Counted from the first letter of the stretch, positions 33,681 to 45,356 are shown. The stretch is 64,000 nt of DNA from Dastarcus helophoroides (GCA_028583605.1 CM053330.1:28904598-28968597), one strand, 5' to 3'. Numbers and translations are program-made. The notes: a model not told the origin generated them from the sequence alone.

Positions 33681-34411
33681 GAGTGAATTTTGAGAATAAA
33701 AGTCAAAATTGGAATATTCGGGTTGAAGTCGAACTTTTGTTGTTGAAGTGAAAATTTCGAAAGATAACTCAATATTTTGGGACTTTTTTTCATAAACATT
33801 TTAAAAAATTGAATCCCTTCTCAGAATTTTAAGCAAAATCTTTTAAATCCTCCTTTTTCCCAAAATATTGATTTTGATCGAGTAATTTTGCATTGCAATT
33901 TAAAGGATCTTAAATTTTCGATCTTTTTATTAATTTTTTTCCAAAATTCGTTTTTTCTAATCAATTTCCTTATTGTAAAAAAGTCATTATCCAGAAGAAA
34001 AGTCAAAGCTATAATTTTTTTTTTAAATTTTAAGTCTGAAAAGGAAATTTAAAAAAATAAAAATCTAAATTGAGGAGAAAGTCGATCTAGAATTCTATAG
34101 AATATCTCATAATTTCTAGAATACTTTCTTTTTCTAAAGTGTTTTTGGAATGGTTGAATTTGTTTACTAAAATGATCGAAATTTTCTACTCTTTAAATTT
34201 TATAAATGTGTTTCATTTTAATGTTTACCTTTTTATTTCAGCACATTTCAAAAGTGTTCCTTTGGTATTAGATCATTTTAAAAAAGATTAAAATTTAGAA
34301 AAAAATTCAAAATCCAAGTAACTCTCTAACGTCGGAATTTTGAGTTTAATGTGAAATTTCGACTTCTGCCTTAAAATAATAATTTTTAAGGCAGAAGTCG
34401 AAATTAAAATA
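33681..34411. repeat. AT-rich array
   Basis: AT-rich array words. Near 34370-34420 a short direct and inverted duplication of AATAATTTTTAAGGC adjoins the next hAT end. No gene seen. Confidence 0.45.
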
Positions 34412-34419
34412 ATAATTTT

Positions 34420-37265
34420 TAAGGCCTCGAACCGTTATTTTTTTCGTTCCGGTTTTAGGTTTTCGTTCCAGAAAAAAAATTTATATTGGTTCAGTTCCGG
34501 TTTTCGTTCCGACAAAAATAACGGTTTTTTCCGGTTTTCGATTAGTTCCGGGTCTCATTTTTTTGATTTTTTAAAAGTTTTTCGAATTAAAAATTGCCTT
34601 TCAAATATAATTTAGCAATTGTTATGATTTTTTTCCCTTAATATTACAACTGCTCTGACCTTGCCTAAAAAAAAACGAAAATATTTGTTGTTTTTCAAAT
34701 TAAAACATTCAAGCTGAAATCCTGAATTCTGAGTTCAATTTGAGTTTAAATTTCAAGAAAAACCTGAATTTTATAAAACACTAATTCCCATTTTCGGGTT
34801 TAGAAATTTTAAATTAAAATTATTCTTCATTGTAATCTCTTATTGATCGAAAACATTATCATTATTAATTTTATTTAACATTTCTGCGTTAAATATTTCC
34901 AAACTGGTTTCAGAAATGTTAAATTTAATTTTAAACTCGGAATTTTCATAAAAATCTTAAATTATATACCCAAGACTTAAAAAGTTCTGGAATATACGAA
35001 ATTTGGCGATTAAAATAGAAAATTTGAGAGATTTTTCTTTCATAATTTTGATTTTCTAGCGAAGTTTTGACTTTGGTTCACTTTTTCTAACAGAACTAAT
35101 TTTTGCTGTTTTGACCTTGTTTTCTTCAACTTTGGATTGAGAAAATCAATTAAAAAAAAATAAATTAAAATGAAAAAGATCAAAAAATATAAAATAAAAA
35201 GTTTTAAATTGAGATTTTGATGAAACAGTCAAAATTTCGACAAAAGAACTTCAAAATTTAACAGAAGAATTTTTAAAATTTATACCTTAATTTAGAAATA
35301 TTGACCTTAAATCGAAATATTCGATTTTTTTTAAATGTTGCTGAAAACTTTAAAATTTCTAAAAGAAGTAAAATTTTTCAGAAAGTTTTGGCGAGTATAT
35401 TTACCTGCTTTCGATATTTTAACATTTCTTTTGAAGTTTCAAATTTAAACTGGTATGTAATTTTTATTATTATTTTTTTCACTAAAATTTCGCCTTTAAA
35501 TAAAATTTAGTCTTTCTTTAGCAAGTATAACCATTTTTATCGATATGTCGACTTTTATTCTTTAGTTCTAGACATTTTTCTCGACCTTTTCAGGTAAGAC
35601 TCAGACTATAAGTTTGAGTTTGAAATTTTCGACTTTTACCTCGAAAACTCAAAATTTTAGTAACTTGAAACTGTGAGATTAATTTGGAAAGATTGCTAAT
35701 CATAAATTTGGTTAGTTTTTTTCAAAACTTAGAGTTTTTCCAAAAATGTTAATTTCTCTCTTTAAATTTGAATATTTTTTCGAGATTTTGAATTAAGATT
35801 CAAAATAAAAAATAATATAAAATATTCAAATTCAAAATAGCACTTTTGCATTTAAAATCTGTCTTTTGCTAATATTTTTGGAAAAAAATCGAAATGTTTA
35901 ATTTTAATGTATATTTTAAACGGAACAATAAAGAATGTACAAAAAATGCAATTTTAGTGATTTCTAAATTTTAATTTTCTATAGAAAAATTGAAATTTCA
36001 AGATCAACGACAAATATTCTGAAAAAAAAACGCGAATTTTAATTTTAAAGATCAAATTGTAGGAAACATTTTAGCTATAGCTAAAAGGTTCGTGAAGAGA
36101 TTTAAAATTTTGAGAATCGATTTTGGACACAAAACTTCAAGGAGCAAAAAGCCGAACTTTCGGGCTAATACCGGAAGTTTCGCGAAAACAATTAATATTT
36201 AAAAAACACAATTTTGACTTCTAAATTCTAAACAATCTGAAGAAAATATCGCAATTTCGAGACTTAAGTCGAAATCTTGAAAAAAAAATCAAAGTTTTTA
36301 GAATAAAAATTACTATTTTAGCGTAAAAAAATCGTTGGAAGTTTAAATTAGACATTTTTTAAGATGTCACCATTTACTCTAAAAATGTCGACCCCAATTT
36401 CAAGATCCCAACTTTAGCTTGGAATATAATGTTGTTTTTCCCCTCAAATTTGTAAAATGAAATTTAAAAATGTTAAGGTTAAATTTGAAATAACTAGATT
36501 TTAGCGAAAATTTTAAGAAAAAAATCATATCTTGGAATTTTAGGAAGTTTTAGGAACTCGGCAGTGTATAAAATCATGAAAATTTAAATTTGGGATTTCA
36601 AAAAAAAATAAAATATTAAAAAAGATAGAATACCTTCAAAAAATAGAGATATCAAATTAAGAAAGGAAAATCGAAGTTTGAGGAAAGAAGTAAATTTGGA
36701 GTTTTCTAAAAAAAGTTTAACTTTTCAGAAAAACTTGAATTTGCAAATAAAAATGTGAAGAAAGCCAAGTTTCCCTAGCTTGAATGAAAAATACGTTACT
36801 GCTTTATTCTAAAGTTACAATGGAGGATATTTTTTAAATTTTAAACTCGATATTTTGAGTAATTTCTAGATAATAGCAGAAATTTTAAAAAATGCCAAAA
36901 ATTTTGGAAAAAGGTTCAAGTTAAAATGTAAAATTTTAATTTTGTTTGAAATTTTGAGAATAAAGCTAATATTTTTTAGAAAATGTGGAAATTGTTAGTT
37001 TCTAATCTAGCTTTTAAATAGAAATAAGTAAACTCTTAATTTTGAGATCAAATTTGCACGGATTTGTGTAAAATTTTAAAAAAGACATTGAAATCTCTAA
37101 AAAAAATTCGAAAATTAAGGGTGAAATAAAAACTTTTAAGTACATAAATTCAACGAACCGAAATAAACCGATACTTTTTCCGGTTTCACTCCGGTTTTCG
37201 TTCTGACGAAAATAACGATTTTTTTCGGTTTTTGGTTTTTAATTTAGTTCCCGTTCGAAGCCCTG
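34420..37265. mobile_element. hAT-type element, about 2.85 kb, filled with AT-rich array
   Basis: Left end TAAGGCCTCGAACCG (34420) and inverted right end CAGGGCTTCGAACGG (ending 37265), with subterminal CGTTCCGGTTTTCG-type words near both ends (34450-34560; 37170-37250). Exact 8-bp duplication ATAATTTT (34412-34419 and 37266-37273). No transposase recognised; the interior is degenerate AT-rich array. Confidence 0.75.
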
Positions 37266-37273
37266 ATAATTTT

Positions 37274-38446
37274 AATCAGAAAAAATTCAAATGCTGAAAA
37301 AATGGAAAAATTTTGAAAAAAAAATCAAAATATTAAGTTTAACTTAAGTTAAAATAAAAAAAGGAAAAGGTTTCAACCAAAAGTTAATTTTGTAGCGATA
37401 GTAGGTATACAGGTTGTAACAAATTCGCTTCTCACTGGAGGGATCTCGAAAACGGTAAGAGATGCAGCGAGTGGGTTAGTCGCCGCCCTCAATTATTTGT
37501 AGTTCTCCTTAACTGAGAGAAACCGCTGAAAGTTTGGAAAAAGATTTTTTTTAAATATCTTCAAATTTGTTATAACATAGTTTTAAGTTTTCACTTCTGT
37601 CGGCAGTCCCCATAACTACCCATTTTTTTTTTAAATTTTAATGTCTCCCCCAGCAGTGAAAATATTTTTTCTCCAATCCGGCCTGGGGGCAAAAACAGTT
37701 GGCCATTCCTGGGGGCTTCTACATGGTTTAATCCGGTCTTGTGAATTAAAATCAATTCTTTAAACTTTTTACTCAAAATTTCAAAGTTCTCCGAAGATTG
37801 TCTACTTCTTTTTCTAATTTTCGATTGTAATTTTAATATTTCATATTTATCACTTAATTTAACTCAGAAACGAAGTTTATAGTGTGAAATTTAGATCGAA
37901 TAATTCACTTTAAAATCGAAATTTTAAGACAATTACAAACAAAACATAAGCAAGAAATTCCTATCACAATTTAAAATTGATGCAAAAACATATTTTTTTC
38001 TTTAAATTTCGAAATTTTTTAGAAGACATTTTTGAAATGAAATATTATTAATCCAGAAATTATAATTTTCTAAATTTTAGATTAAATATAATTTGAAAAT
38101 TTCGACTTCATTCATAACATTTTTAGTTTATACACTCAAAATGTCAGTTTGAACTAAACATTGAAAGTTTCAATTAAAATTGAAAACAAAAGAAACAAAA
38201 AAGTATGCTTTAAGATTTCTTTTCAAAACCTCAGTTCCAGAAAAAAATTTGGTTTTTGTGTTTTTGTTTGTGTCACTTAAAAATGTCAACTCCTTTTTTG
38301 AACTTGACAGAGTCTCCCTAAAATTTCAACTTTTTTCGCGAAATTTGTCATTAATCTCTGTCCATATTCAACAGAAATAAAGTTTGGAATTTAAACTTAA
38401 ATTCGTTCACCGGTAAATTGCTGCTTCTCTATAGATTTTCTTTAAA
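37274..38446. other. AT-rich and single-copy intronic sequence
   Basis: 37370-37790 is more complex; the rest is array-like. The 61-codon frame at 37591-37776 (minus) is not convincing. No gene called. Confidence 0.4.
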
Positions 38447-38461
38447 TTTCCGTCAGATGTT

Positions 38462-38694
38462 TGGTGGAAACGGACTGGTCCCTGGTTATCTTCAAAAATT
38501 GTAATGCAGAACTTGTCTCCTGAAACTAAGAAAGATTAAAAAAAACATAACAAAGTTTGCTCTAACGCGTTTCGACAGCCAAGCTGTTATCTTCTCTCTG
38601 AATATGATAGCTTGGCTGTTCAAACGCGTTAGAGAAAACTTTGTTGTGTTTTTTAATCTTTCTTGCTTTCAGGGGACAAGTTCTGTTTTACAAT
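38462..38694. repeat. Foldback element of hammerhead family 2 (copy B)
   Basis: Arms 38465-38590 and 38600-38694, with GGACTGGTCC, CTTGTCTCCTGAAAC and GCTCTAACGCGTTTCGACAG in the left arm and the inverse at the right. A direct repeat TTTCCGTCMGATGTT of 15 bp with one mismatch flanks it (38447-38461 and 38695-38709). Both hammerhead cores are mutated. Confidence 0.7.
38592..38646 (+). ncRNA. Decayed hammerhead, family 2 copy B right arm
   Basis: Helix I is the best of the family: UUCUCU (38592-38597) with AGAGAA (38641-38646), six perfect pairs. The core reads CUGAAUA (G8 lost) and CAAA replaces GAAA (G12 lost), so cleavage is not expected. It confirms the helix I register of this family. Confidence 0.45.
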
Positions 38695-38709
38695 TTTCCG
38701 TCCGATGTT

Positions 38710-39823
38710 GCCGGCAATGTTACCTATACGCTTGCAAAATTAGACCCGTGCCAGTTCTGAACCCGAGATATTCAATATCAAAATTATGATTTTTAAACTG
38801 TAAGGTGCAGGCGAAGAATGTTTTCGAAGAAATTTTAATTTATTACGGCCAAACCTCCTATAAATTTTGACAAAAAAGCTAATCTATTATGTAGGATATT
38901 GTGAATAAAATAGTAAAATATGAAGATTACTAGCGGTACCGTTTGCGATGTTTCATTCCGCACGTTAGGGAAACATCTTGAAGTAATGGCAACATCGCAG
39001 CTCCACTACTTTTGACGAAAGCTCCGACGTGTAAATTTTTTGCCTAAGCAGGGCAATGTTGTTTGCTCAGAAAATCTACAGCAAAACGGTTGGAGATTTG
39101 TATTATTGTATCCACGCGACAGTCTATGCTAAAAATCGGGTAGTGCTTGCTATAAGCAGAGCAAAAAAAAGTATAGATATATTGAATACATATTCTCAAA
39201 AAGTCAAAGATATAATTGATAGTTTGCAAAAAAACGTAACAATAAAGTAAAATTACAATTTTGAACTTGTTGTAAAAAGGCGATTCATCGTCATCTATCC
39301 TTGCTTCCGCATCCTACTCGCGGTGCTCTCAAAAACTTTTAGCTACTATTACTAGGTACTGGTGAAGTATTTTAAGACATACAAAACAGTGGGAGATTGC
39401 TTGGCACAGGAAGGACTTCTGTGCATTGAGACTTTTTTTTTCTGCAGAACTTCCAATGTATGTAATTCGTTACAGTCTATGCTAAAAATCGAGTAGTGTT
39501 CGCTAGAATCAGAATAGGTCCAACGTTTCAAAAACTTTTAGCTACGATTAATGCCGGTCAACTACCTTAATGCATACAAAACAAATGGAGACAGCTTGGC
39601 ATAGAGAGGACTTGGAATTCATTACCGGAATTTTGTCCGACAATTACCAACCTATACGTAAAGGTGGTTCATCACTATCTATCTTTATTTCGTATCCTAC
39701 TCGCATTACTTCTAAGGCAGAATAGGGTTGTTCTTTGTAAGTAGATTGTACATAAAAAAAGGCCTAAATAAGGTCAAAAATCTGACTTAAAACATCGAAT
39801 TTTTTCCAACCCTTACTTCGTGG
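38710..39823. repeat. Diverged, rearranged local repeats
   Basis: Three blocks occur twice in different order and spacing: CAGTCTATGCTAAAAATCG (39119 and 39474), TCAAAAACTTTTAGCTAC (39328 and 39528), and AAAGG-G-TTCATC-TCATCT...CATCCTACTCGC (39277 and 39661). This is a rearranged duplication, perhaps part of an unrecognised element. The 64-codon frame at 39056-39250 overlaps the first copy; I do not call it a gene. Confidence 0.45.
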
Positions 39824-39909
39824 AATTCTTTAATATTCATAACTATTAAACTTTATTAACGAATAAAACGCAACAGATATTAAAAATTCCAAAATTTTTC
39901 GATAAATAT

Positions 39910-39965
39910 TTGCTAATACCGGACCAGGTTTCGCATTACTGCATCATCGGCGGTCATACCAGCAA
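39910..39965 (-). ncRNA. Decayed PLE hammerhead ribozyme downstream of the endonuclease frame
   Basis: Minus strand: outer helix I UUGCU (39965-39961) with AGCAA (39914-39910); inner helix I ACCG (39954-39951) with CGGU (39921-39918), separated by internal loops GGUAUG and AUU; core CCGAUGA (39950-39944; U4 to C); extra U; helix II GCA-GUAA-UGC (39942-39933); GAAA (39932-39929); minimal helix III; GUC with predicted cleavage after 39922. The position, 3' of a GIY-YIG frame, is where PLEs are known to place type I hammerheads. Confidence 0.65.
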
Positions 39966-40068
39966 TTTGTTCAGCCGTTCTTATGCTAACAAGTTCCATG
40001 GATCACAGACTCGTACGAATATTCCGTCTAATCCGAATTCTCATCCAAAGCTTCAATTAGAGATGTGT

Positions 40069-40942
40069 TCAGAAGATCAAGCTGTTCATAAGTGTAAGTG
40101 TAGATTGTAAATATTTGTGAATTTCTATGGCTTCCAAGAAATTAAGTTTTTTAATCTTGTTACAAATATGTAATACTTCTACTGTGTTCGCGCATGTAAG
40201 TTTATGTTGTGTTTCTAATGGATGCTTTGCAAAATTTGATCTTTCTGGATGTTGATTTCTGAGGGCAGCAAGATGTTCGCTGTACCTAATGTGAAAATTA
40301 CGTGATGTTTGACCTATGTAGACATCATTACAGTCAGAGTAATTCAATTTATAAAAATCAGATTTACCAGGTCGTGGAGTTTTTTCTTTTGCGTTAAAAA
40401 TAATGTTACTTAACGAATTATATGATTTAAAGCTAGGTGTTGCTTGGGATGTATGAAAAATTATATTACTGATCTTTTTCGAGATGTTTCCAAAATATGT
40501 AATACTAAAATAGTCTGTTTTTGTGTTTGGTTGTTTAGGAAAAATAGAATTAACAGATAATTTGTGTTCTTTTTTAGATATTAATCTATTAATTGTGTTT
40601 TCAGAATATCCATTGCTATAAGCTATTTGTTTAATTATCTTAATTTCTCGACTAAATTTTTCTTCATTCACTGGTACCATATAAGCTCTATTTATCATTG
40701 GTTTGTATGCTGCCAATTTGTGTGAAATTGAATGTAAGGAATTATTTGGAATTGTAACGTCTGTATGCGTAGGTTTTCTATAAATTGAAAATTTTAATTC
40801 ATCTGAGTTCCTTAATATGGTTAAATCCAGAAAATTTATTTTATTTTCATTTTCAATTTCTGCAGTAAATTTAATATTTGAATGTAGACCATTAATGTAT
40901 TATAAAAATATATTTAATTCCCTGAAAATGTCAATTATTTGA
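40069..40942 (-). pseudogene. Penelope-like element: C-terminal RT and GIY-YIG endonuclease, 5'-truncated
   Basis: The open part (40069-40716) encodes 215 residues. Extending upstream to about 40942 adds, in the same frame, the reverse transcriptase tail with NFLDLTI and IYRKPTHTD, then SLHSISHKLAAY and NRAYMVPV, all typical of PLEs. A stop (TAA) interrupts the upstream part near 40904. The GIY-YIG endonuclease follows at about residues 118-150: FYKLNYSDCNDVYIGQTSR, then the conserved Arg in HIRYSEH, and LEAIEIHKYL with the catalytic-region Glu. The GIY half is degenerate (DFY). PLEs retrotranspose by target-primed reverse transcription and often lack 5' ends, as here. The core RT domain is missing, so this copy is dead. 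Confidence 0.85.
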
Positions 40943-41320
40943 AGAAAAAAAAAATAGAAATTTGTAATTTAATGTTTAAATTTCCAGAGGAAAGTACAAA
41001 CTAAAGAAAAACAATACAAGTTTAAAAATTTCAAATATTGATTTTTTCTTAAAAAAGGTTTTCTCACAATATTTTCATTTTAGTCTCGAAATTGTCATCT
41101 AAAAATTTGCTTTGCGAAATTTTGACCTAAACGACGACAACTTTTAAAGTGAAAATTTCTTAAGGCGCGTTAAGCGCGTTACCACACACGTTACCAACAT
41201 GCTCAACCAACATTAGAGCATGTTAATGCAAATTAGCGTGATGAACGTGAAACGATAAGTCTACGTCCTGTCAAAAGTCACTCAAGATGCCCAAGAAGTT
41301 TAAACTTAAAAAATGCGTGC
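40943..41320. other. AT-rich intronic sequence
   Basis: Array words to about 41155, then mixed sequence. No gene seen. Confidence 0.4.
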
Positions 41321-41324
41321 GGGT

Positions 41325-41400
41325 TCGAACTTGTGACATCTCAAGCGTGTGATATGTACCCGTAACCAACTAAGTTATACTGGTCTTGATAAGTCTGCTT
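41325..41400 (-). repeat. tRNA-like sequence, possibly a SINE head
   Basis: On the minus strand an A-box-like TATAACTTAGTTGG and a B-box-like AGTTCGAACCC are spaced as in a tRNA, with an anticodon-arm-like ACAT...ATGT between them. The T stem and acceptor do not pair well, so it is not a functional tRNA. The following CACGCATTTTT-AAG is shared with the tRNA-like fragment at 63805-63850, suggesting one tRNA-derived SINE family. Confidence 0.45.
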
Positions 41401-42460
41401 CTAACTTGTGTTTTAAACATAACTGTACACCTATTATAAGTTAAAGTGACTATTGTGCATTGTGTTTTAGTTTAATTATTATTTTAACTGTTTAATTGTA
41501 GAATCACTGTACAGTACAATAATGAATATCAAAGTTGTTTTTATATATATAAGAGCCGATATGACGTTTATATCTCACGAGAAGGAATTTTGAGCACGAC
41601 GCCGCAGATGGAGTGCTCAATCGTTCGAGAATGTATTATTTTATAACCAAATATTTGTTAGCACTAAAAATAAAGTGTAAATTATGGTACTCTAGTGCTC
41701 CAAAAATGACAAATGACGCGATTAGATGCGATTACAAGAATCCAAACAATAAATAGAAAAAGATTGATCAATTTGATAGCATTTTTTAAAAATATTTTCA
41801 TTATTTTGACTTGTTTACTAATTTGGGATCGAACTACACCATTTAGACTCTGTTATTTCTTAGTTTTAAATTTTCGCTTCTGTCGTCAGGTCAAGCTCCA
41901 AGACTGCCTAATTTTTTTTCAACCTCAAAATGTCAAAATTAATCGTTTGAGTTCAAACTACAATCTGACATTTTAAAAGAAAGTGAAGGATTTGGAATTT
42001 ACAAAAAAGTATAAATTTAAAATAAAAGCGCAAAATGTCCAAAGAAAATATATTTGGAAATATTCAAGCTTCCGTTTTAAAAGGAAAATTATAATATTTT
42101 TTTTTAATTCGACTCAAAATTCTAAAATTAAACAGCTGAACATATCTATTTTGCAGTGGAAATGACAAAGCACTCGAACATTTTACTTCTTGCCACAGTA
42201 TTTTAATCTTAAACTTAAAATTTTAAATCAAAATTAAAATTTTTACTTTAACATAGAGGTTTAAATTTAAGTTTTTATTTTTACCTAATTTTAGTACATA
42301 TCCAAACATTATTTATAATTTATTCCCCATTAACTAAAAGGAGTTAATTTCGAATAAGAAATTTAGGTTTAAAGAAAATATTTTTCTTTAATTTTGAAAG
42401 AAAAGAAATTTTTTTTTTTTAAACCGCTCAGTAATTTGTTTTTTTTTTATAAATCCATGT
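41401..42460. other. Intronic sequence, possible degraded promoter-bearing repeat
   Basis: 41520-41700 has TATATATAAGAGCC, GAGTGCTC twice and AATAAA, the look of a small retroelement end, but I cannot define its limits. 41930-42460 is AT-rich array. No gene seen. Confidence 0.3.
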
Positions 42461-42821
42461 TGTTACGGGCTTTATCGGTTCGAATTAATTAACACGTGAA
42501 TTGAATAATACCCATTTAATTACCAAACTTAACTCGGAACATTACAACTGAATAATTAACTCACTTATTGACTTCTAACTACTAACTCACTAACTACACT
42601 GGCTTCTGACTGATTCTAACTGACTCGAGGGAAAGCTGACCGCCTTATATAGTTTTGGCTCCCAGGTTCTAGAAGTTTTTGGCAGATAAGACTTATCGTT
42701 TGCCGAAATTTCTGGAACGCTTATCTGCCGTTTGCTTCGTTATCGCGGCCGCTTTCCCCTTATCAAATCTTTCTAGAAACTTTTCTTATGTACTAAATTC
42801 TACAATTTACATTTCGTTACA
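42461..42821 (-). mobile_element. Solo LTR, copy 2
   Basis: Inverse orientation to copy 1: starts TGTAACG at 42821 and ends CGTAACA at 42461. It shares the GCGGCCGC site, the GGCAGATAAG-type stem, a TATA-like box (near 42648) and the TGACTCGAGG and CTAACTACTAACTC region. No internal sequence adjoins and its orientation is opposite to copy 1, so it is a separate insertion. Confidence 0.75.
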
Positions 42822-44128
42822 ATATAGTTATTGACGCGATGTAACAAATACTTACACAATCGCTTTTACAATTTTTGTCTAAACTGTCTTTGAATTTTGA
42901 GATTAATTTTAAAGTTTTTTATAATATGTAGGACATTTTCTGAACAAGTGATGGTGGATTTGGTCTTCGAAGCAACAATCATATAAATCGTTTTTTTAAG
43001 CTTTGGGAACAACACGCTGTAAATAATTTCTAATTCATTAAAAAATGTTGCTTTCAAAAATAAACGCGCCAAATTAGGCCAGTGATATCAAAGACCGTTA
43101 CAAAATAAAATTCAGAGTTAACTTGAGCAAAATATAAAAAGTAAAAATGTTATCGGTCGTAAAAAGCTGAGGGAAGTAATTCAAAGTAATTAAATTATGT
43201 GATCTTGAAATAAGGCCCCTCCGGTATCAATTAATGCCTTAAATCCCAAAATTAACTACTTAAGAATCTAAGCAAATTTAAATTAATGTTTTCCTTCCAG
43301 TTTTCCAGTGAGAATGAAATAAATCTTCCGAGCCTTAAAAAGCGCTTTCACGGGATAATTACCATAAAATATTATCAATCATAATTAAATTAAGTATTAC
43401 GTTACGAGCAATAACCAATAATTAGCTCTAATGTTTCATTGGCGCATACGAAACAAGGATAGGCGTCAGTTAACAAGCTGTAACGACGTCTTCTCTATCT
43501 TTAAGCTCTTCCACTGGAGAGAAAGCACTGACGTGCAAGATGATTAATGGGAGGATTATCCTTTCTTTCGCACTTCTCCCATCCTTCTATTCTAAGGGGG
43601 GGCGTCCTATATCAAATTTATTATCGCTTTCGCCCGTAGTTGCGGTGGTCGATTTTTCATTGAAAATAACAAAAAACGACAGCACGTCTAATGCTAAATT
43701 TACTTGTTCTTTTGCGCAAGATAAACATCTCTCACGTCCTTGCTTGGAAGCCTGCGGTAGTAACGGATGAATGTTTCCTTGAAACGAACATTTTCTAGAC
43801 CTTTAGAAACTTCAGAACATATGCAGATAATTTCGAATAATTTCAGCTCACTACGAATTGGGGACAAGATTTAAGGTTAGATTACCTGAAGATACGAGGA
43901 ACAAATTTATACAGGTGTCAGCAAATTTGACAGACAAGGCTTGACTTTAGATTTAGGATGACATATAAATACGTTCTACAAAAAAAGATGTTTAAAAAGA
44001 ATTAGTTTCCGAATTGCTCTCAGTGTTGTGAAAAAATTTATAATAACTTTATTAATAGAGAACGGATTATATGCAACTTGCATATGCTTGCATATTTTGC
44101 ATATTTTTGAGATGCTGGTATATTTTGT
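42822..44128. other. Single-copy intronic sequence
   Basis: Complex, moderate GC. A 68-codon minus-strand frame (42866-43072), read on past its stop, has the look of a transposon remnant (lysine-rich, no family recognised). The rest up to 44128 shows nothing I can name. Confidence 0.4.
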
Positions 44129-44136
44129 ATTGCATT

Positions 44137-44768
44137 CAGAGACTAAATAGACTGAACCTAACACGGTAAGCAGTGAAGCCAGTTGGAAGCCTGGCGAAAG
44201 CCTAGCTCGCAATGCCCTTTTATTATTTGACAGACCTTTGCGAAGATAACATCGGTTTTTTTTTTAAGAAAATGGGCTGTAAATATGGGGAAGTGTATTG
44301 TGGATCATTGTTGAAACCTCAGTGAACACATTAGTGAAGGAAAATCAAGAGTTTCATTCTTTGGGTAGGTAAAAATAAAATATATAAATATTCAATTATC
44401 GGCGTGCGCGCGTCGCCATTTCACTGCAATCATGACGTGTTTACAGCACCGGCTTAACAATATTGTACACAGGCGTCGCGTATTGAAAGAAAATTATTTT
44501 ACTATTAAACCAAGATGTCTTTGAAAATAGTTCTCCTGAACTTTTACCAAAAAGCACTTATAAAAATTATCCTATTGGTCCAAAAGCCCCTAATTCTAAA
44601 GTTTCATCTAAATCGTTAGAACCGTTACGCGGCAAGTTTCGTATTTATAAATTTTACTTAACCCGACCATATCAAAGAGTAGTGGAATGCACCTTCCCAC
44701 TTCCCCGCATTTTAGCTTCAGCTGTACGCATGAGACAACATTGAAACGTTCAGTCTATTTAGTCTCTG
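44137..44768. mobile_element. Non-autonomous hAT-like element, 632 bp
   Basis: Exact terminal inverted repeats CAGAGACTAAATAGACTGAAC at the left and its inverse at the right, with an exact 8-bp duplication ATTGCATT (44129-44136 and 44769-44776). The interior is non-coding and not array-like. Confidence 0.85.
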
Positions 44769-44776
44769 ATTGCATT

Positions 44777-45104
44777 CGACAAGAAAAATTGCATAGTTCA
44801 ACAATAAAGTAAAATGTTGCGTAAATTATATTATTTTTTGATAATGTAGACTCCACAGGTAAATTTTTCGTCCAGTAAGCATTACAATAGGATTGTTATC
44901 AAAATTACGACACCGGCTGGTGGAGTCCCGCAATTGCTTATAAGCAATTAATCAAAATCTAAAGATTTTAAAATAAACAGTGATTGTTATTAGTAAATAT
45001 TCGTATTTCTTATCCGGTAATTTTAACACTTGCGTTTTGTCTTTCATTATAGTTAAACCTTGTAATAGCTTCCAATGCAAAAATGTCTAGTATCGAATAT
45101 AAAC
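44777..45104. other. Intronic sequence
   Basis: No gene or repeat recognised. Confidence 0.35.
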
Positions 45105-45112
45105 ATGTGATT

Positions 45113-45356
45113 ATGATTTTTTTGATGGAATGGACTGGTCCTTGGTTATCTTCAAACATTGAAATAAAGAACTTGTCCTGTGAAACCAAGAAAGATTAAA
45201 AAACACAACAAAAGTTGCTCTAACGCGTTTCGACAGCCAAGCTGTCATCTTCAGAGAGAAACTGAAGATGACAGCTTGGGTGTCAAAACGCGTTAGAGCA
45301 ACCTTTGCTGTGTTTTTTAATCTTTTTTGATTTCAGGGGACAAGTTCTGTGTTTTA
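45113..45356. repeat. Foldback element of hammerhead family 2 (copy C)
   Basis: Arms 45125-45258 and 45262-45356: GGACTGGTCCTTGG, ACTTGTCC and GTTGCTCTAACGCGTTTCG at the left, the inverse at the right. Flanked by ATGTGATT at 45105-45112 and 45357-45364. The left arm holds an intact hammerhead (minus strand). The right-arm core has G12 changed to A and lacks the CUCU helix I strand. Confidence 0.75.
45218..45258 (-). ncRNA. Putative hammerhead ribozyme, family 2 copy C left arm
   Basis: Minus strand: helix I CUCU (45258-45255) with AGAG (45221-45218); core CUGAAGA (45254-45248); extra U; helix II GACAGC (45246-45241), loop UUG, GCUGUC (45237-45232), six perfect pairs; GAAA (45231-45228); ACGCGU, self-complementary, for helix III; GUU with cleavage after U45222. 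Complete core. An extra base between A9 and helix II occurs in some natural hammerheads. Confidence 0.7.

Noticed and set aside
33524..33799. Minus-strand 91-codon frame, and the similar plus-strand frames at 8679-8882 and 33459-33686
   Set aside because: They read through the family 1 foldback arm. The similar peptides come from the shared repeat and its ribozyme, not from a protein gene.
41325..41400. A functional tRNA gene
   Set aside because: The acceptor and T stems do not pair; only the promoter-like boxes are recognisable.
41860..41905. CTGACGA...GAAAA on the minus strand
   Set aside because: The spacer CAGAAGC gives no stable helix II; no helix I.
42866..43072. 68-codon minus-strand frame as a host gene
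   Set aside because: No recognised domain, no splice signals, ends in stops; at most a transposon relic.
45261..45304. Right arm of family 2 copy C as a ribozyme
   Set aside because: CUGAAGA is intact but G12 is A and the upstream bases cannot form helix I with AGAGC.
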